Positions 49,909 to 58,485 of a stretch of 64,000 nt of DNA are shown in pieces. The DNA is taken from positions 134,360 through 198,359 of the forward strand of contig JAUIJE010000003.1 in NCBI GenBank assembly GCA_030431455.1, given 5' to 3'. A program made the translations under genes and the position numbers. The notes under the pieces are model-generated. The model saw only the letters and a program-made list of their open reading frames with translations. It had not been told where the DNA came from and made no database searches. Position 1 is the first letter of the stretch; each line of letters starts with the position of its first letter. The DNA comes from a bacterium (GTDB lineage: Bacteria; Myxococcota; UBA727; JAUIJE01).

Positions 49909-51636
49909 ATGATGAGAATGAACGTATGGGGGGCGGGGGCCGTCCTCGCCGGGGTGGCGGTGGCCGCGTTGGCACCGTCCGAGGCCCGGGCCTGTGGTGG
50001 CTTTTTTTGCAGCAACGCCAACCCGGTCAACCAACAAGCGGAGCGGATCGTGTTCGTCACGCACGACGACGGCACCATCACCGCGGTGGTGGAGATCCAG
50101 TACGAGGGGCCGAGCGAGTCCTTTTCCTGGATCGTGCCGGTCCCGGGCGTGCCGGAGATCGGGGTGTCCAACGGGCAGGCGCTGGCCGCCCTGCAGACCC
50201 GCACCCAACCCCGCTACCAGTTCCGCGACGTGGGGCCCTGCGTGGGCGACGGGGACGGGGACGGCGACGGCGACGGGGACGGAGACGGGGTGGCGGTGAT
50301 CGCAGAGGGCAATGTGGGCCCCTACGATTACGTGTTGATCACCGCCGAGGACGCGCCCGACGACCCGGCGGTGGCGGCCACCGACTGGTTGGCCAACAAT
50401 GGATATGACGTGGCCCCGGGCAGCCCCGCCTTGCTGCGGCCCTACCTGGAGGACGGGCTGAACTTGCTCGCGTTCCGCCTCGAAAAGAACGCCACCGCCG
50501 GGTCCATCCGCCCGGTGACGATGCGCTACAGCTCCGCGCACCCCATGGTCCCGATCAAGCTCACCGCGGTGGCCGCCACCGAGGACATGGGGGTGCTGGT
50601 GTGGAACGTCGCCCCCGCCCGGGCCGTGCCCAGCAACTATGCGACATTGGTGCTCAACGAAGCGCTCATCGACTGGTCCTCCGGCGGCGGCAACTACAAC
50701 GAGGTGGTCAGCGCCGCGGCCGACGAGGCCGGGGGCCAAGGCTTTGTGCTCGAGCACGCGGCGATGTCCGACACGTTGGCGGGGTTGTTCTGGTCGCCCG
50801 GCCGCGAGGAGACGTGGGAGACGTTCTACGACGACGATTGGTCCACCAACAGCTACGACCTGCTGTTCAACACCGCCCTGCGCTACGGCACCCTCGATGG
50901 GTTTGTCGATGTGGTGCGCAACCACGTGCCGCTCCCCGAGGGCATGCCCGCCTCGGAGCTGTCCGATTGTTTCGCCGGGGTCGAAGACGAGTACGACTGT
51001 GCCTTCCCCGAGGACGGCGCGCTCGCTGGGTTCAACTCCGTCGGGTACCTCGCGGCCCTCGAAGCCGAGGTCATCGGCCCGCTGCGCGACTTCGAAACGT
51101 TGATTCAAGCCAACACATTCATCACCCGCCACTACACGACATTGTCCGCCGACGAGATGACCGTCGACCCCGAGTTCGAGTTCGGCAGTCTCATGCCCTA
51201 CTCGAACTTCCACGTGCTCGATCGCACCTTCGGCTGTGGGTACAGCCCCGAGCTCGGCCAGGACCTCAGCTGGCAAGCCCTCCTCGAGGGCGGCGGCCGC
51301 GTCACCGGCAACGGGGGCTGGCCCCAGTCGCTCGTCGACAACGACCTCAACCTCCCCTACAACCGGCAAATCCTGACCTTCGACCCCAACTTCGGCCCCA
51401 TGATCAGCGTCGACAACACCGGCGCGATCAACGACACCCTCGACGCGGCCTTCCCCGCGCTCGAGGACGGGCCGGGGTTCGAGCCCGAACCCAGCCCCGA
51501 GCCCGAGGGGGGCGTGACGGGCGACATGATGTCGATGGCCGGCTGCACGAGTTCGCGGTTGCCCCGCACGCCCGCGCTGGCCGGGCTGCTCGCGTTGGCG
51601 TTCGCGGTCATTCGCCTGCGCCGTCGACGACCCTAG
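49909..51636 (+). CDS. DUF2330 surface protein with internal Gly-Asp tract and MYXO-CTERM-like tail
   Basis: About 575 aa. Signal peptide ending ARA, then the DUF2330 opening ACGGFFCSNANPVNQQAERI, FVTHDDGTITAVVEIQYEG and SFSWIVPVPGVPEI. A 7-unit Gly-Asp tract interrupts the family domain at about residue 113. The domain continues with YDYVLITAEDA, FRLEKNATAGSIRPVTMRYS. The C-terminal MAGCTSSRLPRTPALAGLLA with the final RLRRRRP resembles MYXO-CTERM. The exact start is uncertain (49909, 49912 or upstream ATG 49894). Confidence 0.87.
   Translation: MMRMNVWGAGAVLAGVAVAALAPSEARACGGFFCSNANPVNQQAERIVFVTHDDGTITAVVEIQYEGPSESFSWIVPVPGVPEIGVSNGQALAALQTRTQPRYQFRDVGPCVGDGDGDGDGDGDGDGVAVIAEGNVGPYDYVLITAEDAPDDPAVAATDWLANNGYDVAPGSPALLRPYLEDGLNLLAFRLEKNATAGSIRPVTMRYSSAHPMVPIKLTAVAATEDMGVLVWNVAPARAVPSNYATLVLNEALIDWSSGGGNYNEVVSAAADEAGGQGFVLEHAAMSDTLAGLFWSPGREETWETFYDDDWSTNSYDLLFNTALRYGTLDGFVDVVRNHVPLPEGMPASELSDCFAGVEDEYDCAFPEDGALAGFNSVGYLAALEAEVIGPLRDFETLIQANTFITRHYTTLSADEMTVDPEFEFGSLMPYSNFHVLDRTFGCGYSPELGQDLSWQALLEGGGRVTGNGGWPQSLVDNDLNLPYNRQILTFDPNFGPMISVDNTGAINDTLDAAFPALEDGPGFEPEPSPEPEGGVTGDMMSMAGCTSSRLPRTPALAGLLALAFAVIRLRRRRP
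50245..50286 (+). repeat. Gly-Asp hexanucleotide tract, 7 units
   Basis: Seven units inside the DUF2330 domain rather than between domains. Confidence 0.9.
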
Positions 51637-51695
51637 ACCGCACCACCCGCCCGGGCGGGCCTTGCCCCGGTCCGGGCGGGGCGATAGCCAGCGCC

Positions 51696-52238
51696 ATGTC
51701 GTACGCGCGCCTTGTCTTCGCCCTGACCCTGTGCACCGCCAGCGCCGGCCTCGCCGAGGAGCTCCAGCCCGCCCCCGCGGGCCGCATCCTCGACGAGAGC
51801 TGCGACGAGGCCAACCCCTGCGTCAAGACCCTGCGCTGCAAGGACGGCGTCTGCCAAGCCCCGTTGGTCTCCTACCCCACCTACAAAGTTGTGCACCTCG
51901 CGGCGGTGCTCACGTTGCTGTTTTTGCTCGGGGGCCTGTGTGCATTGGCATGGGCGGACGCGCTGGACAACAAGAAGGTCGTGCGCGGCCTGATCATCGC
52001 CCACGGGGTGGTGATGCTCCTGGCCATCGCCGGTGGGTTTGGCCTCATGGCCCGGCTGGGCATCGCCCACGGCACGAGTTGGCCCCTGTGGGTCAAGCTC
52101 AAGCTCGGGCTGTGGTTGGTGCTCGGGGCGGCGCCGATGTTGCCGCGCCGGATGCCCCAGCGCGCCCTGTTGTGGATGGCGATCATCCTCGGGCTCGCGG
52201 TGATGGCGGCGAGCTTCGCGGTGAACAAGCCGCTGTAG
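51696..52238 (+). CDS. Four-helix membrane protein with short Cys-rich ectodomain
   Basis: A 180-aa protein. Signal peptide (TLCTASAGLA), a 30-residue external segment with CDEANPCVKTLRCKDGVC (four Cys), then four hydrophobic helices (residues about 63-178: VVHLAAVLTLLFLLGGLCAL; LIIAHGVVMLLAIAGGFGLM; LWLVLGAAPML; LLWMAIILGLAVMAAS). No family recognised. Terminates four bases before the convergent HDOD gene. Confidence 0.78.
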   Translation: MSYARLVFALTLCTASAGLAEELQPAPAGRILDESCDEANPCVKTLRCKDGVCQAPLVSYPTYKVVHLAAVLTLLFLLGGLCALAWADALDNKKVVRGLIIAHGVVMLLAIAGGFGLMARLGIAHGTSWPLWVKLKLGLWLVLGAAPMLPRRMPQRALLWMAIILGLAVMAASFAVNKPL

Positions 52239-52241
52239 CCC

Positions 52242-53063
52242 CTAGATCGGCTCGAACACCCCGTCGATGATCAACACCGCGGTGTCCTTGTCGAGGCCAA
52301 ACGCGTCTTTGGCTTTCTCGATGACCCGCTCTTTGCCGTCCGCGTCCGCGGGGCCGCGGAAGTCCGACACCAATGCCGCTGCAGGCAGCGCGCTCTGGTT
52401 CGCGGGGTCCACGTGGTGGTCAGCGATGGCCGCTTGCAGGGCCCCGGGGAGCTCCCAGGCTTCGCCCATCCAGCCCCCGATCTCGTCGTGGGCGAGGTCG
52501 CTGTGGGCCTTTTCCTTGGCCGCGAAGCTGCCCCCGTAGGCTTTCCACTCCTCGAGCAGGGGCCCGTACACGCTGCCTTTGGTGTGGGCGAGCGCGGGCA
52601 GGGCCATGTCCTGCAGCAGCGCCGCGGTCACCGTCTCCGCCCGGGTGGCCGGGTGCAACCGCTCGGCGAACTCCCCGGCGAGCTGGGCCCGCTGGCTCGC
52701 CTCTTTCCAGAACGCGCCCGGGTCGTAGCCTTGGGCACGTTTTTGGGGCAAAGCGGTCCGCACCCCGACGGCGATGAGCGCCGCTTCGAGCCGCGCCCGG
52801 CCCAACAATGCCGCTGCACGAGGGACCGCGTCCACCGGTTGGCGCAGGCCGAAGGCCGCGGAGTTCACCAGCTTCAACACCGACACCGTGACCCCGGGGT
52901 CTTGGGCCAGGGCCCGGCCGATCTCCCCGAGGTTCGGGTCCAGGCCACGCAGGTCGCTGAGGGCGGCGCTGATCACGGCGGGAAAGACCGGCAGGTCAAA
53001 GTCACCCAGGGCCTTCTTGAGCCGGGCCCGGGGGGACAGAACGGTTTTCAACGCTTGCAGCAT
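52242..53063 (-). CDS. HDOD-domain protein
   Basis: A 273-aa protein, nearly all HDOD domain. Motifs: ALAQDPGVTVSVLKLVNSAA, LGRARLEAALIAVGVRT, and the HD-like DMALPALAHTKG with AIADHHVDP further on. HDOD proteins participate in signalling, often with c-di-GMP or chemosensory proteins, without proven catalysis. ATG 53063 follows GAAGGA; its upstream neighbour's stop is 8 bases away, so it is co-transcribed with the pentapeptide channel gene. Confidence 0.9.
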   Translation of the reverse strand: MLQALKTVLSPRARLKKALGDFDLPVFPAVISAALSDLRGLDPNLGEIGRALAQDPGVTVSVLKLVNSAAFGLRQPVDAVPRAAALLGRARLEAALIAVGVRTALPQKRAQGYDPGAFWKEASQRAQLAGEFAERLHPATRAETVTAALLQDMALPALAHTKGSVYGPLLEEWKAYGGSFAAKEKAHSDLAHDEIGGWMGEAWELPGALQAAIADHHVDPANQSALPAAALVSDFRGPADADGKERVIEKAKDAFGLDKDTAVLIIDGVFEPI

Positions 53064-53070
53064 AGGTCCT

Positions 53071-54048
53071 TCAATCTGCGCGCCGCGCAATCTTATTGGA
53101 CAGAATGCTGATCATTCCGCCGAGCAGGGTGTAGCCGACCACCGCCTCGCTCATCGCCACCACCTGGGCGGGACCGGTCTGGGGCAACACATCGCCGTAG
53201 CCGAGGGAGGTGAGGGTCACGACGCTGTAGTAGATGGGGGACAGGAATGTTTCATAGTCGCCGTAGTCGATCGCGACCTGGGTGTAGGCCCAGGCGTAGA
53301 CGAGCATGACCAACATCGTGAGCAGTCCCCAGCGGGAGAAGCTCCGCCCACAGTCCGACGTCGCCCACCAAAGCCAAAAGACCAGGGCGCCCTTTTTGGA
53401 CCCCACCCGCAGCTCGTGCAGGTAGTTCTCGTCGGCGATGTGGCGGCGCAAGGCCAGCGCCCCCGCGAACCGCGCCGAGTGGGTGTCGGCGTCGATCCAG
53501 GTCGACTTGGTGAACGCGTGCACCCGATCCAACCGGGCGTCGGCGAGGTGGGCCTCGTCGAAGCAGGCGTGGTGCATGGTCGACGACGTAAAGTCCGCGC
53601 CCCCGAGCTGGCAGGCGCGAAAATCGGTCCCGCTCAGGTCGCACGACACGAACCGGGCTTTGTCGGCGTGGGCGGTGCGGAAGTCGGCCCCCGCGAGGTT
53701 GGCCTGGGAAAACGTGGTGTTCTCGCAGGTCGCGCCGAACAAGGACGCGCGGCTGAGGTCGGCCCCGCCGAAGCTCGCGCCGGTGACATCGGCGTGTTTG
53801 AGGTCGGCGCCGATGAGCTGGGCACCGAGGAGCTCGGCCTTGGACAGGTCCGCCTCGAACAGCGTGGCCCCGCTGAGATCGGCCCCCATCATCAGGCAGT
53901 TGATCAACGTGGCCCGGCTGAGGTCGGCCCCCGCGAGCTTGATGCCGGTCAGGTCGAGCCCGGACAGGTCGCGGCCCGACAGGTCGCGGCCGGACAGGTC
54001 AGCGCCGGGGACGAACTCGTCGCGGGAAGGGATGGCTCCATCGGGCAT
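53071..54048 (-). CDS. Pentapeptide-repeat protein fused to two-TM potassium-channel domain
   Basis: A 325-aa protein. Residues about 15-175 are pentapeptide repeats (A-D/N-L-S/x-x, for example ADLSRATLIN), forming a right-handed beta-helix. A basic linker leads to TM1 (about 239-260, WGLLTMLVMLVYAWAYTQV), a pore region with the selectivity filter TLTSLGYGD (278-286), and TM2 (about 296-318). This is a 2TM, KcsA-type pore. The repeats would sit in the cytoplasm, possibly as a gating or docking platform. ATG 54048 lies after a non-coding-looking upstream frame. Confidence 0.92.
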   Translation of the reverse strand: MPDGAIPSRDEFVPGADLSGRDLSGRDLSGLDLTGIKLAGADLSRATLINCLMMGADLSGATLFEADLSKAELLGAQLIGADLKHADVTGASFGGADLSRASLFGATCENTTFSQANLAGADFRTAHADKARFVSCDLSGTDFRACQLGGADFTSSTMHHACFDEAHLADARLDRVHAFTKSTWIDADTHSARFAGALALRRHIADENYLHELRVGSKKGALVFWLWWATSDCGRSFSRWGLLTMLVMLVYAWAYTQVAIDYGDYETFLSPIYYSVVTLTSLGYGDVLPQTGPAQVVAMSEAVVGYTLLGGMISILSNKIARRAD

Positions 54049-54248
54049 GGCGTCAGCAATCGATCGGTCATCGGCCCCCCGCGGGCCGATCCGAAGGTGT
54101 GCACTGTCCGACACAACCGCGGCGCCAGATTGGCAATGTCCGCGCATCGGCCGCGCGGCGCGGACAAGTTGGCAAACCGCGCGGGGGCGGAATCGCCGCC
54201 CACGCCGGACCGGTTGCGCCACCGCTTTTCCCAACCCCTGGAGCCGGT

Positions 54249-54989
54249 ATGCACAGTCTCGTCCTCGTGAGTTCTTTGTTGTTCACCCCCGCCGCGGCCG
54301 CGGGCGGCGTGTCCGCGGTCGAGGACCCCGCGGGGGGCGATGCAAAGGTGGCGCCGGCCGCCGCGCCCCCCGCCCGGCCGGTCCACGCGGTGTTGTTCGG
54401 GGTCGACTTTCCCCTCGGCGGGTTTCGCCCCTCTCTCGCCTACCAATGGTCCCCGTGGCCGCAGACCCGCGTGGTGGTCGCCCCGCAGCTGGGCCTCGGC
54501 TTGACCGCGCGGCACCAGGTCGATCACGACGCGTTCGTGGGGATCGACACCTTGGCCAGCCAGGGCCTGGACGCGCACGGCAGCGCCGGCGGCCGGGTCG
54601 AGATGCAGCAAGGCTGGGACGGGGGCTTTGCCGTGGTCCCGTTTGGCTACGCCGCGGTCGAGGCCGGGGTCTACGGCAACCTCGGCTCGTTCTCGCAGGT
54701 CGCGGCCACCCAGCGGCAGGCGCCCATCTCGGGGTCGTCGAGCCGCGCTGTGGGCAACGCGTCGGCGCGCGTCATCGGCGGCCTCGGGATCGATGTGCCG
54801 CTCCCCTCCGCAATGTTTCTGCGTTTTCGGGTGGACACCGCGGAGGCGAGCGTGATCGCGGCGCGCAGCCACCTGTCGTTCATCAACCCCTTGTCGCTCG
54901 ACATCCTCCACGACCTCCGCCACGCGGATGGGGCCCTCAGCGCGCGCCTGTTGGTCCGGCCGGGGGTGGCGTTCGGGGCGCGCTTCTGA
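54249..54989 (+). CDS. Predicted outer-membrane protein, 246 aa
   Basis: Signal peptide (LVSSLLFTPAAAAGG), an Ala/Pro linker, then about 190 residues of beta-strand-like sequence: VHAVLFGVDFPLGGFRPSLA, TRVVVAPQLGLGLTARHQ, AVVPFGYAAVEAGVYG, ending in GVAFGARF with a C-terminal Phe typical of outer-membrane beta-barrels. No family identified. Divergent from the channel gene. Confidence 0.72.
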   Translation: MHSLVLVSSLLFTPAAAAGGVSAVEDPAGGDAKVAPAAAPPARPVHAVLFGVDFPLGGFRPSLAYQWSPWPQTRVVVAPQLGLGLTARHQVDHDAFVGIDTLASQGLDAHGSAGGRVEMQQGWDGGFAVVPFGYAAVEAGVYGNLGSFSQVAATQRQAPISGSSSRAVGNASARVIGGLGIDVPLPSAMFLRFRVDTAEASVIAARSHLSFINPLSLDILHDLRHADGALSARLLVRPGVAFGARF

Positions 54990-55030
54990 CCCGGTTGTGA
55001 CCCGCGCGACCGGTCGTTACTGCGTTGCGC

Positions 55031-55531
55031 ATGCGTGTTCTCACCGTGTGCGGCAGCCTGCAAGCGACCTCGACCAACCGAGACCTGCTGGGCCAGGTCG
55101 AGCAACGGGCGATCGCCCGCGGCCACCAGGTGGTGGCCGCGCCGGGTCTCGATGCATTGCCATTGTTCAACCCCGACATCCTGACCACCACCGGCGAGCC
55201 CCCCGCGGTCCGGGCGTGGCGCGAGAACCTGAGCGAGGCCGACGCGGTGGTGTTCGCGTCCCCCGAGTACGGTCACAGCCTGCCCGGGGCCCTCAAGAAC
55301 GCCGTCGACTGGGTCATCGGCAGCGGCGAGCTGTACCGCAAGCTCGTCGCGCTCACCGCCTCGGTGCCGCACGAGACCCGCGGCCAGCTCGGGCTCGAGG
55401 CGTTGGCCGTGACCCTCCGCGCGGTGGAGGGCCGCATCGCGTGGCAGGCCCCCATCGCGCGCCAGCCCGGCGCCGACGACGCCATCGATGCGCTCCTCGT
55501 CGCGCTCGAGCGCGGTCAGGTCGACGACTGA
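55031..55531 (+). CDS. NADPH-dependent FMN reductase family protein
   Basis: A 166-aa flavodoxin-fold oxidoreductase. The FMN-phosphate loop VCGSLQATSTNRDLL and the conserved PEYGHSLPGALKNAVDW are clear. ATG 55031 is used; TTG 55025 gives two extra residues. Members reduce quinones, azo compounds, chromate or flavin; substrate unknown. The 3' end overlaps the convergent SnoaL-like gene by 16 bases. Confidence 0.93.
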   Translation: MRVLTVCGSLQATSTNRDLLGQVEQRAIARGHQVVAAPGLDALPLFNPDILTTTGEPPAVRAWRENLSEADAVVFASPEYGHSLPGALKNAVDWVIGSGELYRKLVALTASVPHETRGQLGLEALAVTLRAVEGRIAWQAPIARQPGADDAIDALLVALERGQVDD

Positions 55532-55905
55532 GCGGGACGAGGCGGGCCATCGAAGGTGGTCACGAGCCGCACGATGCGCCCCCGGTCAAACACGAACCGG
55601 TCCGTGCCCGGCACCGCCCCCCCGAACGCCGCCGACGCACACGTCCACGTCGCGCGCACCTCGTCGGGACCGACCTCGATGCGGCCGAGCTCGAGCACAA
55701 AATCGTCCGGCCGCTGGGCCGTGCCCGCGCGCAACACCTGGGCGATGGCGTCGCGGCCCCGGTGCGTACGCGGCCCCGCGGGGCCGAAGGGTTCGGTGTA
55801 TTCCGCGTCCTCCGCGAACAGCCCGATGAGCTCCTCGACGTGGCTCGCCCCCGCGCGCATACACACATAGAATCGTTCGGTGAGTTCTTTGCCGTCGGTG
55901 CTCAT
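55516..55905 (-). CDS. SnoaL-like (NTF2-fold) protein
   Basis: A 129-aa NTF2-like protein: [60 protein letters not shown]. The fold binds small hydrophobic ligands; some members are isomerases or polyketide cyclases. No catalytic Asp/His pair can be assigned. Convergent with the flavin reductase gene and divergent (23-base gap) from the LuxR-type gene. Confidence 0.83.
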   Translation of the reverse strand: MSTDGKELTERFYVCMRAGASHVEELIGLFAEDAEYTEPFGPAGPRTHRGRDAIAQVLRAGTAQRPDDFVLELGRIEVGPDEVRATWTCASAAFGGAVPGTDRFVFDRGRIVRLVTTFDGPPRPAQSST

Positions 55906-55928
55906 CTGCTCCCCCCGGGGGTCGTCCC

Positions 55929-56357
55929 ATGTCCTTGCCTGAGCCTACCCTCGAGCGCCTGCGCGCGGTCCTCGCCGCCGCCGAACGCACCGGCCATTCG
56001 CCCCTCGCCGCCCTCGCCGACGTCCAGCGCGGGTTGCCGCCGGGCACGGAGGTGACCATCGACTTTGGCGCCACCGAGACCTTGGGCCACCCGTTGCTCG
56101 TCGTCGACCACACCGCCGCCCCCCTGCCCAGTTGGTGGCGCGCCCTGTCCCCCCGCGAACAAGAGGTCGCCCTCCTGCTCGCCCGGGGCCTCGCCAACCA
56201 GGCCATCGCCGCGCAGCTGTGCATCGCGGTCTCGACGGTGAAAGACCACGTGCACCACATCCTCGACAAGGCCGGCCTGCGCCGGCGCACCGAGGTGCAG
56301 CAGGCGCTCAGCGCCGTGCAGGTGACCGCTCACGACGCCTTGTCCGGCCACAGCTGA
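55929..56357 (+). CDS. LuxR-type HTH regulator, short
   Basis: A 142-aa DNA-binding protein. The C-terminal GerE/LuxR HTH is intact: [25 protein letters not shown] followed by [21 protein letters not shown]. The N-terminal ~70 residues form a small unrecognised sensor-like region; no receiver or PAS motif is apparent. Its 3' end overlaps the convergent DoxX-like gene by 28 bases. Targets may include the adjacent small oxidoreductase/NTF2 genes, by proximity only. Confidence 0.9.
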   Translation: MSLPEPTLERLRAVLAAAERTGHSPLAALADVQRGLPPGTEVTIDFGATETLGHPLLVVDHTAAPLPSWWRALSPREQEVALLLARGLANQAIAAQLCIAVSTVKDHVHHILDKAGLRRRTEVQQALSAVQVTAHDALSGHS

Positions 56358-56665
56358 AGGCCGGCCATGGCCACGAACAGCAGCGACAGCGGCGCAAACG
56401 GGTACACGGCATTGGCAAACAGGGCATAGGTGGCGATCAAGAACGTCGGAATCAACACGCCCGCCCCGAGCCTTCGTGTGCGCGGGGGCACCAACAACAC
56501 CCCCGCACCGAGCTGCACCACCCCAAACGCCACCGTGAGCCCGTCGCTCCAGCCCAGATGACGAAACAGCGCCATCTCCTCGGGCAACTGGGCGATCTTC
56601 ACCGCCCCCGTGCTCACCGCCAGCAGGGTCAACAACCCCAAGTCGATTTTTCGTACCATGCCCAT
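56330..56665 (-). CDS. DoxX-like four-helix membrane protein
   Basis: A 111-aa protein with four hydrophobic helices ([71 protein letters not shown]), matching the DoxX-like family size and the conserved Gly-rich second helix. ATG 56665 with GGAGG upstream. Divergent from the SDR gene. Function of DoxX-like proteins is poorly defined. Confidence 0.82.
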   Translation of the reverse strand: MGMVRKIDLGLLTLLAVSTGAVKIAQLPEEMALFRHLGWSDGLTVAFGVVQLGAGVLLVPPRTRRLGAGVLIPTFLIATYALFANAVYPFAPLSLLFVAMAGLQLWPDKAS

Positions 56666-56761
56666 GCGCGCCTCCGGGAAAGTCCCTACCCTGGGGCTCT
56701 TCCCTGACGCGGACAATCCATCGAAGGATGGGTTTTGCCCCCTCACCCACAGGAGCCGACC

Positions 56762-57421
56762 ATGCCCACCGCCCTCGTCACCGGAACCAACCGCGGCATC
56801 GGACTCGAGCTCGTCAAAGGGCTCCAGCAACGTGGCTTCACCGTCATCGCAGGGTGCCGCACCCCCTCCGACGAGCTCGTCGAGACCGGGGCCCACGTCG
56901 TCAGCGGGGTCGACGTGACCAAGGAGGCGTCGCTGCAAAAGCTCGCCCAGGCCGTGCCCGGCTCCCTCGACGTCTTGATCAACAACGCCGGCATCATGCA
57001 CCGCAACACCCTCGACAACCTCGACGTGGCCTCGTGCCTCGAGCAGTTCGAGGTCAACGCCCTCGGCCCGTTGCGCACCACCCTGGCCCTGCTCGACAAG
57101 CTGCCCGGGGGCAGCAAGGTCGCGGTGGTCACCTCCCGCATGGGCTCGGTCACCGACAACACCTCCGGCGGCGCCTACGGCTACCGCATGAGCAAAGCCG
57201 CGGTGAACATGGGCTTCACCTCCCTCGCCCACGACCTGCGCGGACGCGGCATCGCCGTCGCCATCCTCCACCCCGGCTGGGTCCAGACCGACATGACCGG
57301 CGGCACCGGCCACATCACCCCCGCCGAGTCCGCCGGCGGCCTGCTCGCCCGCATCGACGCCCTCACCCTCGAGACCACCGGCACGTTCTGGCACCAAAAC
57401 GGCGAGGTCCTCCCCTGGTGA
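56762..57421 (+). CDS. Short-chain dehydrogenase/reductase
   Basis: A 219-aa SDR. TGTNRGIG at residues 7-14, NNAG, the Ser in VVTSRMGSV, and catalytic YRMSK. It is more like the single-domain C-factor/CsgA-type or atypical SDRs than FabG, lacking the usual C-terminal extension. AGGAG before ATG 56762. Substrate unknown. Its stop overlaps the GTG start of the downstream lipoprotein gene. Confidence 0.9.
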   Translation: MPTALVTGTNRGIGLELVKGLQQRGFTVIAGCRTPSDELVETGAHVVSGVDVTKEASLQKLAQAVPGSLDVLINNAGIMHRNTLDNLDVASCLEQFEVNALGPLRTTLALLDKLPGGSKVAVVTSRMGSVTDNTSGGAYGYRMSKAAVNMGFTSLAHDLRGRGIAVAILHPGWVQTDMTGGTGHITPAESAGGLLARIDALTLETTGTFWHQNGEVLPW

Positions 57422-58485
57422 CCGCCCGCGGTCTCCTGGCCACCGGCGGCCTGATCCTGCTCACCGGCTGCCCCTGCCCGGCGGGCACGGCGCGCACCGA
57501 CGACGGACAATGTCACGCCCCCGACGCGGGCCCCCCGTCCACCGACGCGGGCCGGGACGCCGGTCCCGCGGACGCCTCCCCCCCCGACGCGGCAGACCCC
57601 GACGCGGGGGGCCCCGACGCCGCGGGCCCCTTCGACGCGGGCTTGCCGGACGTGACGTGGTTCTTCGACGGGGGGCCGGACTGTCCCATCGCCGTGCTCG
57701 CCCCGGTGCCGCAAAACACCGACAGCCTCATCGCCCTCCCCATCAACGGAAGCAACAGCATTGCATATCCCGGGAGCACCGTGAGCGAATGGCAGTACCG
57801 CATGGAGCCCCCCCGCCCGCTCAACGTGCCCTTTTCACCCGCGGGCGCGCCCTTGACCAGCTACACCACCAGCATCGCCGGGCTCTACACAGTTTCTCTT
57901 GACGTCGTCGACGATCAGGGCCGCACGAGCTGCACCTCGACCAGCCGCTCGTTCACGGTGACCCCGTCGGCGGATGTTCACGTCGAACTCACCTGGACCA
58001 CCCCCGGCGATCTCGATCCCTTCGACACCGGCCCGGGGGCGGGAAGCGACCTCGACCTTCACGTCTGGAACCTCGCCTACCCCGCCACCGCCGATCACAC
58101 CGGCGACGGCCAAGCCGATGCCTGGTTCACCATTCCCGGCGACGCCTTTTGGTTCAGCACCGCCCCCAACTGGGACGACCCGGCCAGCCCCTACGACAAC
58201 CCCAACTTCTTCTTGGGCGACGACACCGCGGGTCTTGGCCCCGAGCTTGTCGTTGTCCCCCTCGCCCCCGTCGACAACGTCTACCGCCTGGCGGTCCACT
58301 ACTACGACGACAGCGGCTACGGGCCGTCCACCGCCCGGCTCGACGTCTTCACCAACGACAAGTTCGTGGGCAGCCTCGAGCGTACCTTGGTGCACAAGGA
58401 CTTTTGGATCGTCTACGACAAGTCGGCGGTGTCGCTCACGGTGATCGACACCGTGACCCCCAACGTCGATCCCCCCGTGCCATGA
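57418..58485 (+). CDS. Secreted lipoprotein with Asp/Ala/Pro-rich linker, unknown beta-rich domain
   Basis: A 355-aa lipoprotein (LILLTGC). A 50-residue linker of Asp-Ala-Gly repeats (DAGPPSTDAGRDAGPADASP-like) follows. Then a PKD-like domain (about 95-185: YPGSTVSEWQYRMEPP, LYTVSLDVVDDQGRTSC) and a C-terminal domain with DVHVELTWTTPGDLDPFDTG, GSDLDLHVWNLAYP and AVHYYDDSGYGPSTARLDV, a pattern seen in cell-surface proteins with DLDLH metal-binding-like motifs. GTG 57418 overlaps the SDR stop; its own stop overlaps the EamA start. The coupling to an SDR and a transporter is odd and may be merely economical. Confidence 0.8.
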   Translation: MTARGLLATGGLILLTGCPCPAGTARTDDGQCHAPDAGPPSTDAGRDAGPADASPPDAADPDAGGPDAAGPFDAGLPDVTWFFDGGPDCPIAVLAPVPQNTDSLIALPINGSNSIAYPGSTVSEWQYRMEPPRPLNVPFSPAGAPLTSYTTSIAGLYTVSLDVVDDQGRTSCTSTSRSFTVTPSADVHVELTWTTPGDLDPFDTGPGAGSDLDLHVWNLAYPATADHTGDGQADAWFTIPGDAFWFSTAPNWDDPASPYDNPNFFLGDDTAGLGPELVVVPLAPVDNVYRLAVHYYDDSGYGPSTARLDVFTNDKFVGSLERTLVHKDFWIVYDKSAVSLTVIDTVTPNVDPPVP

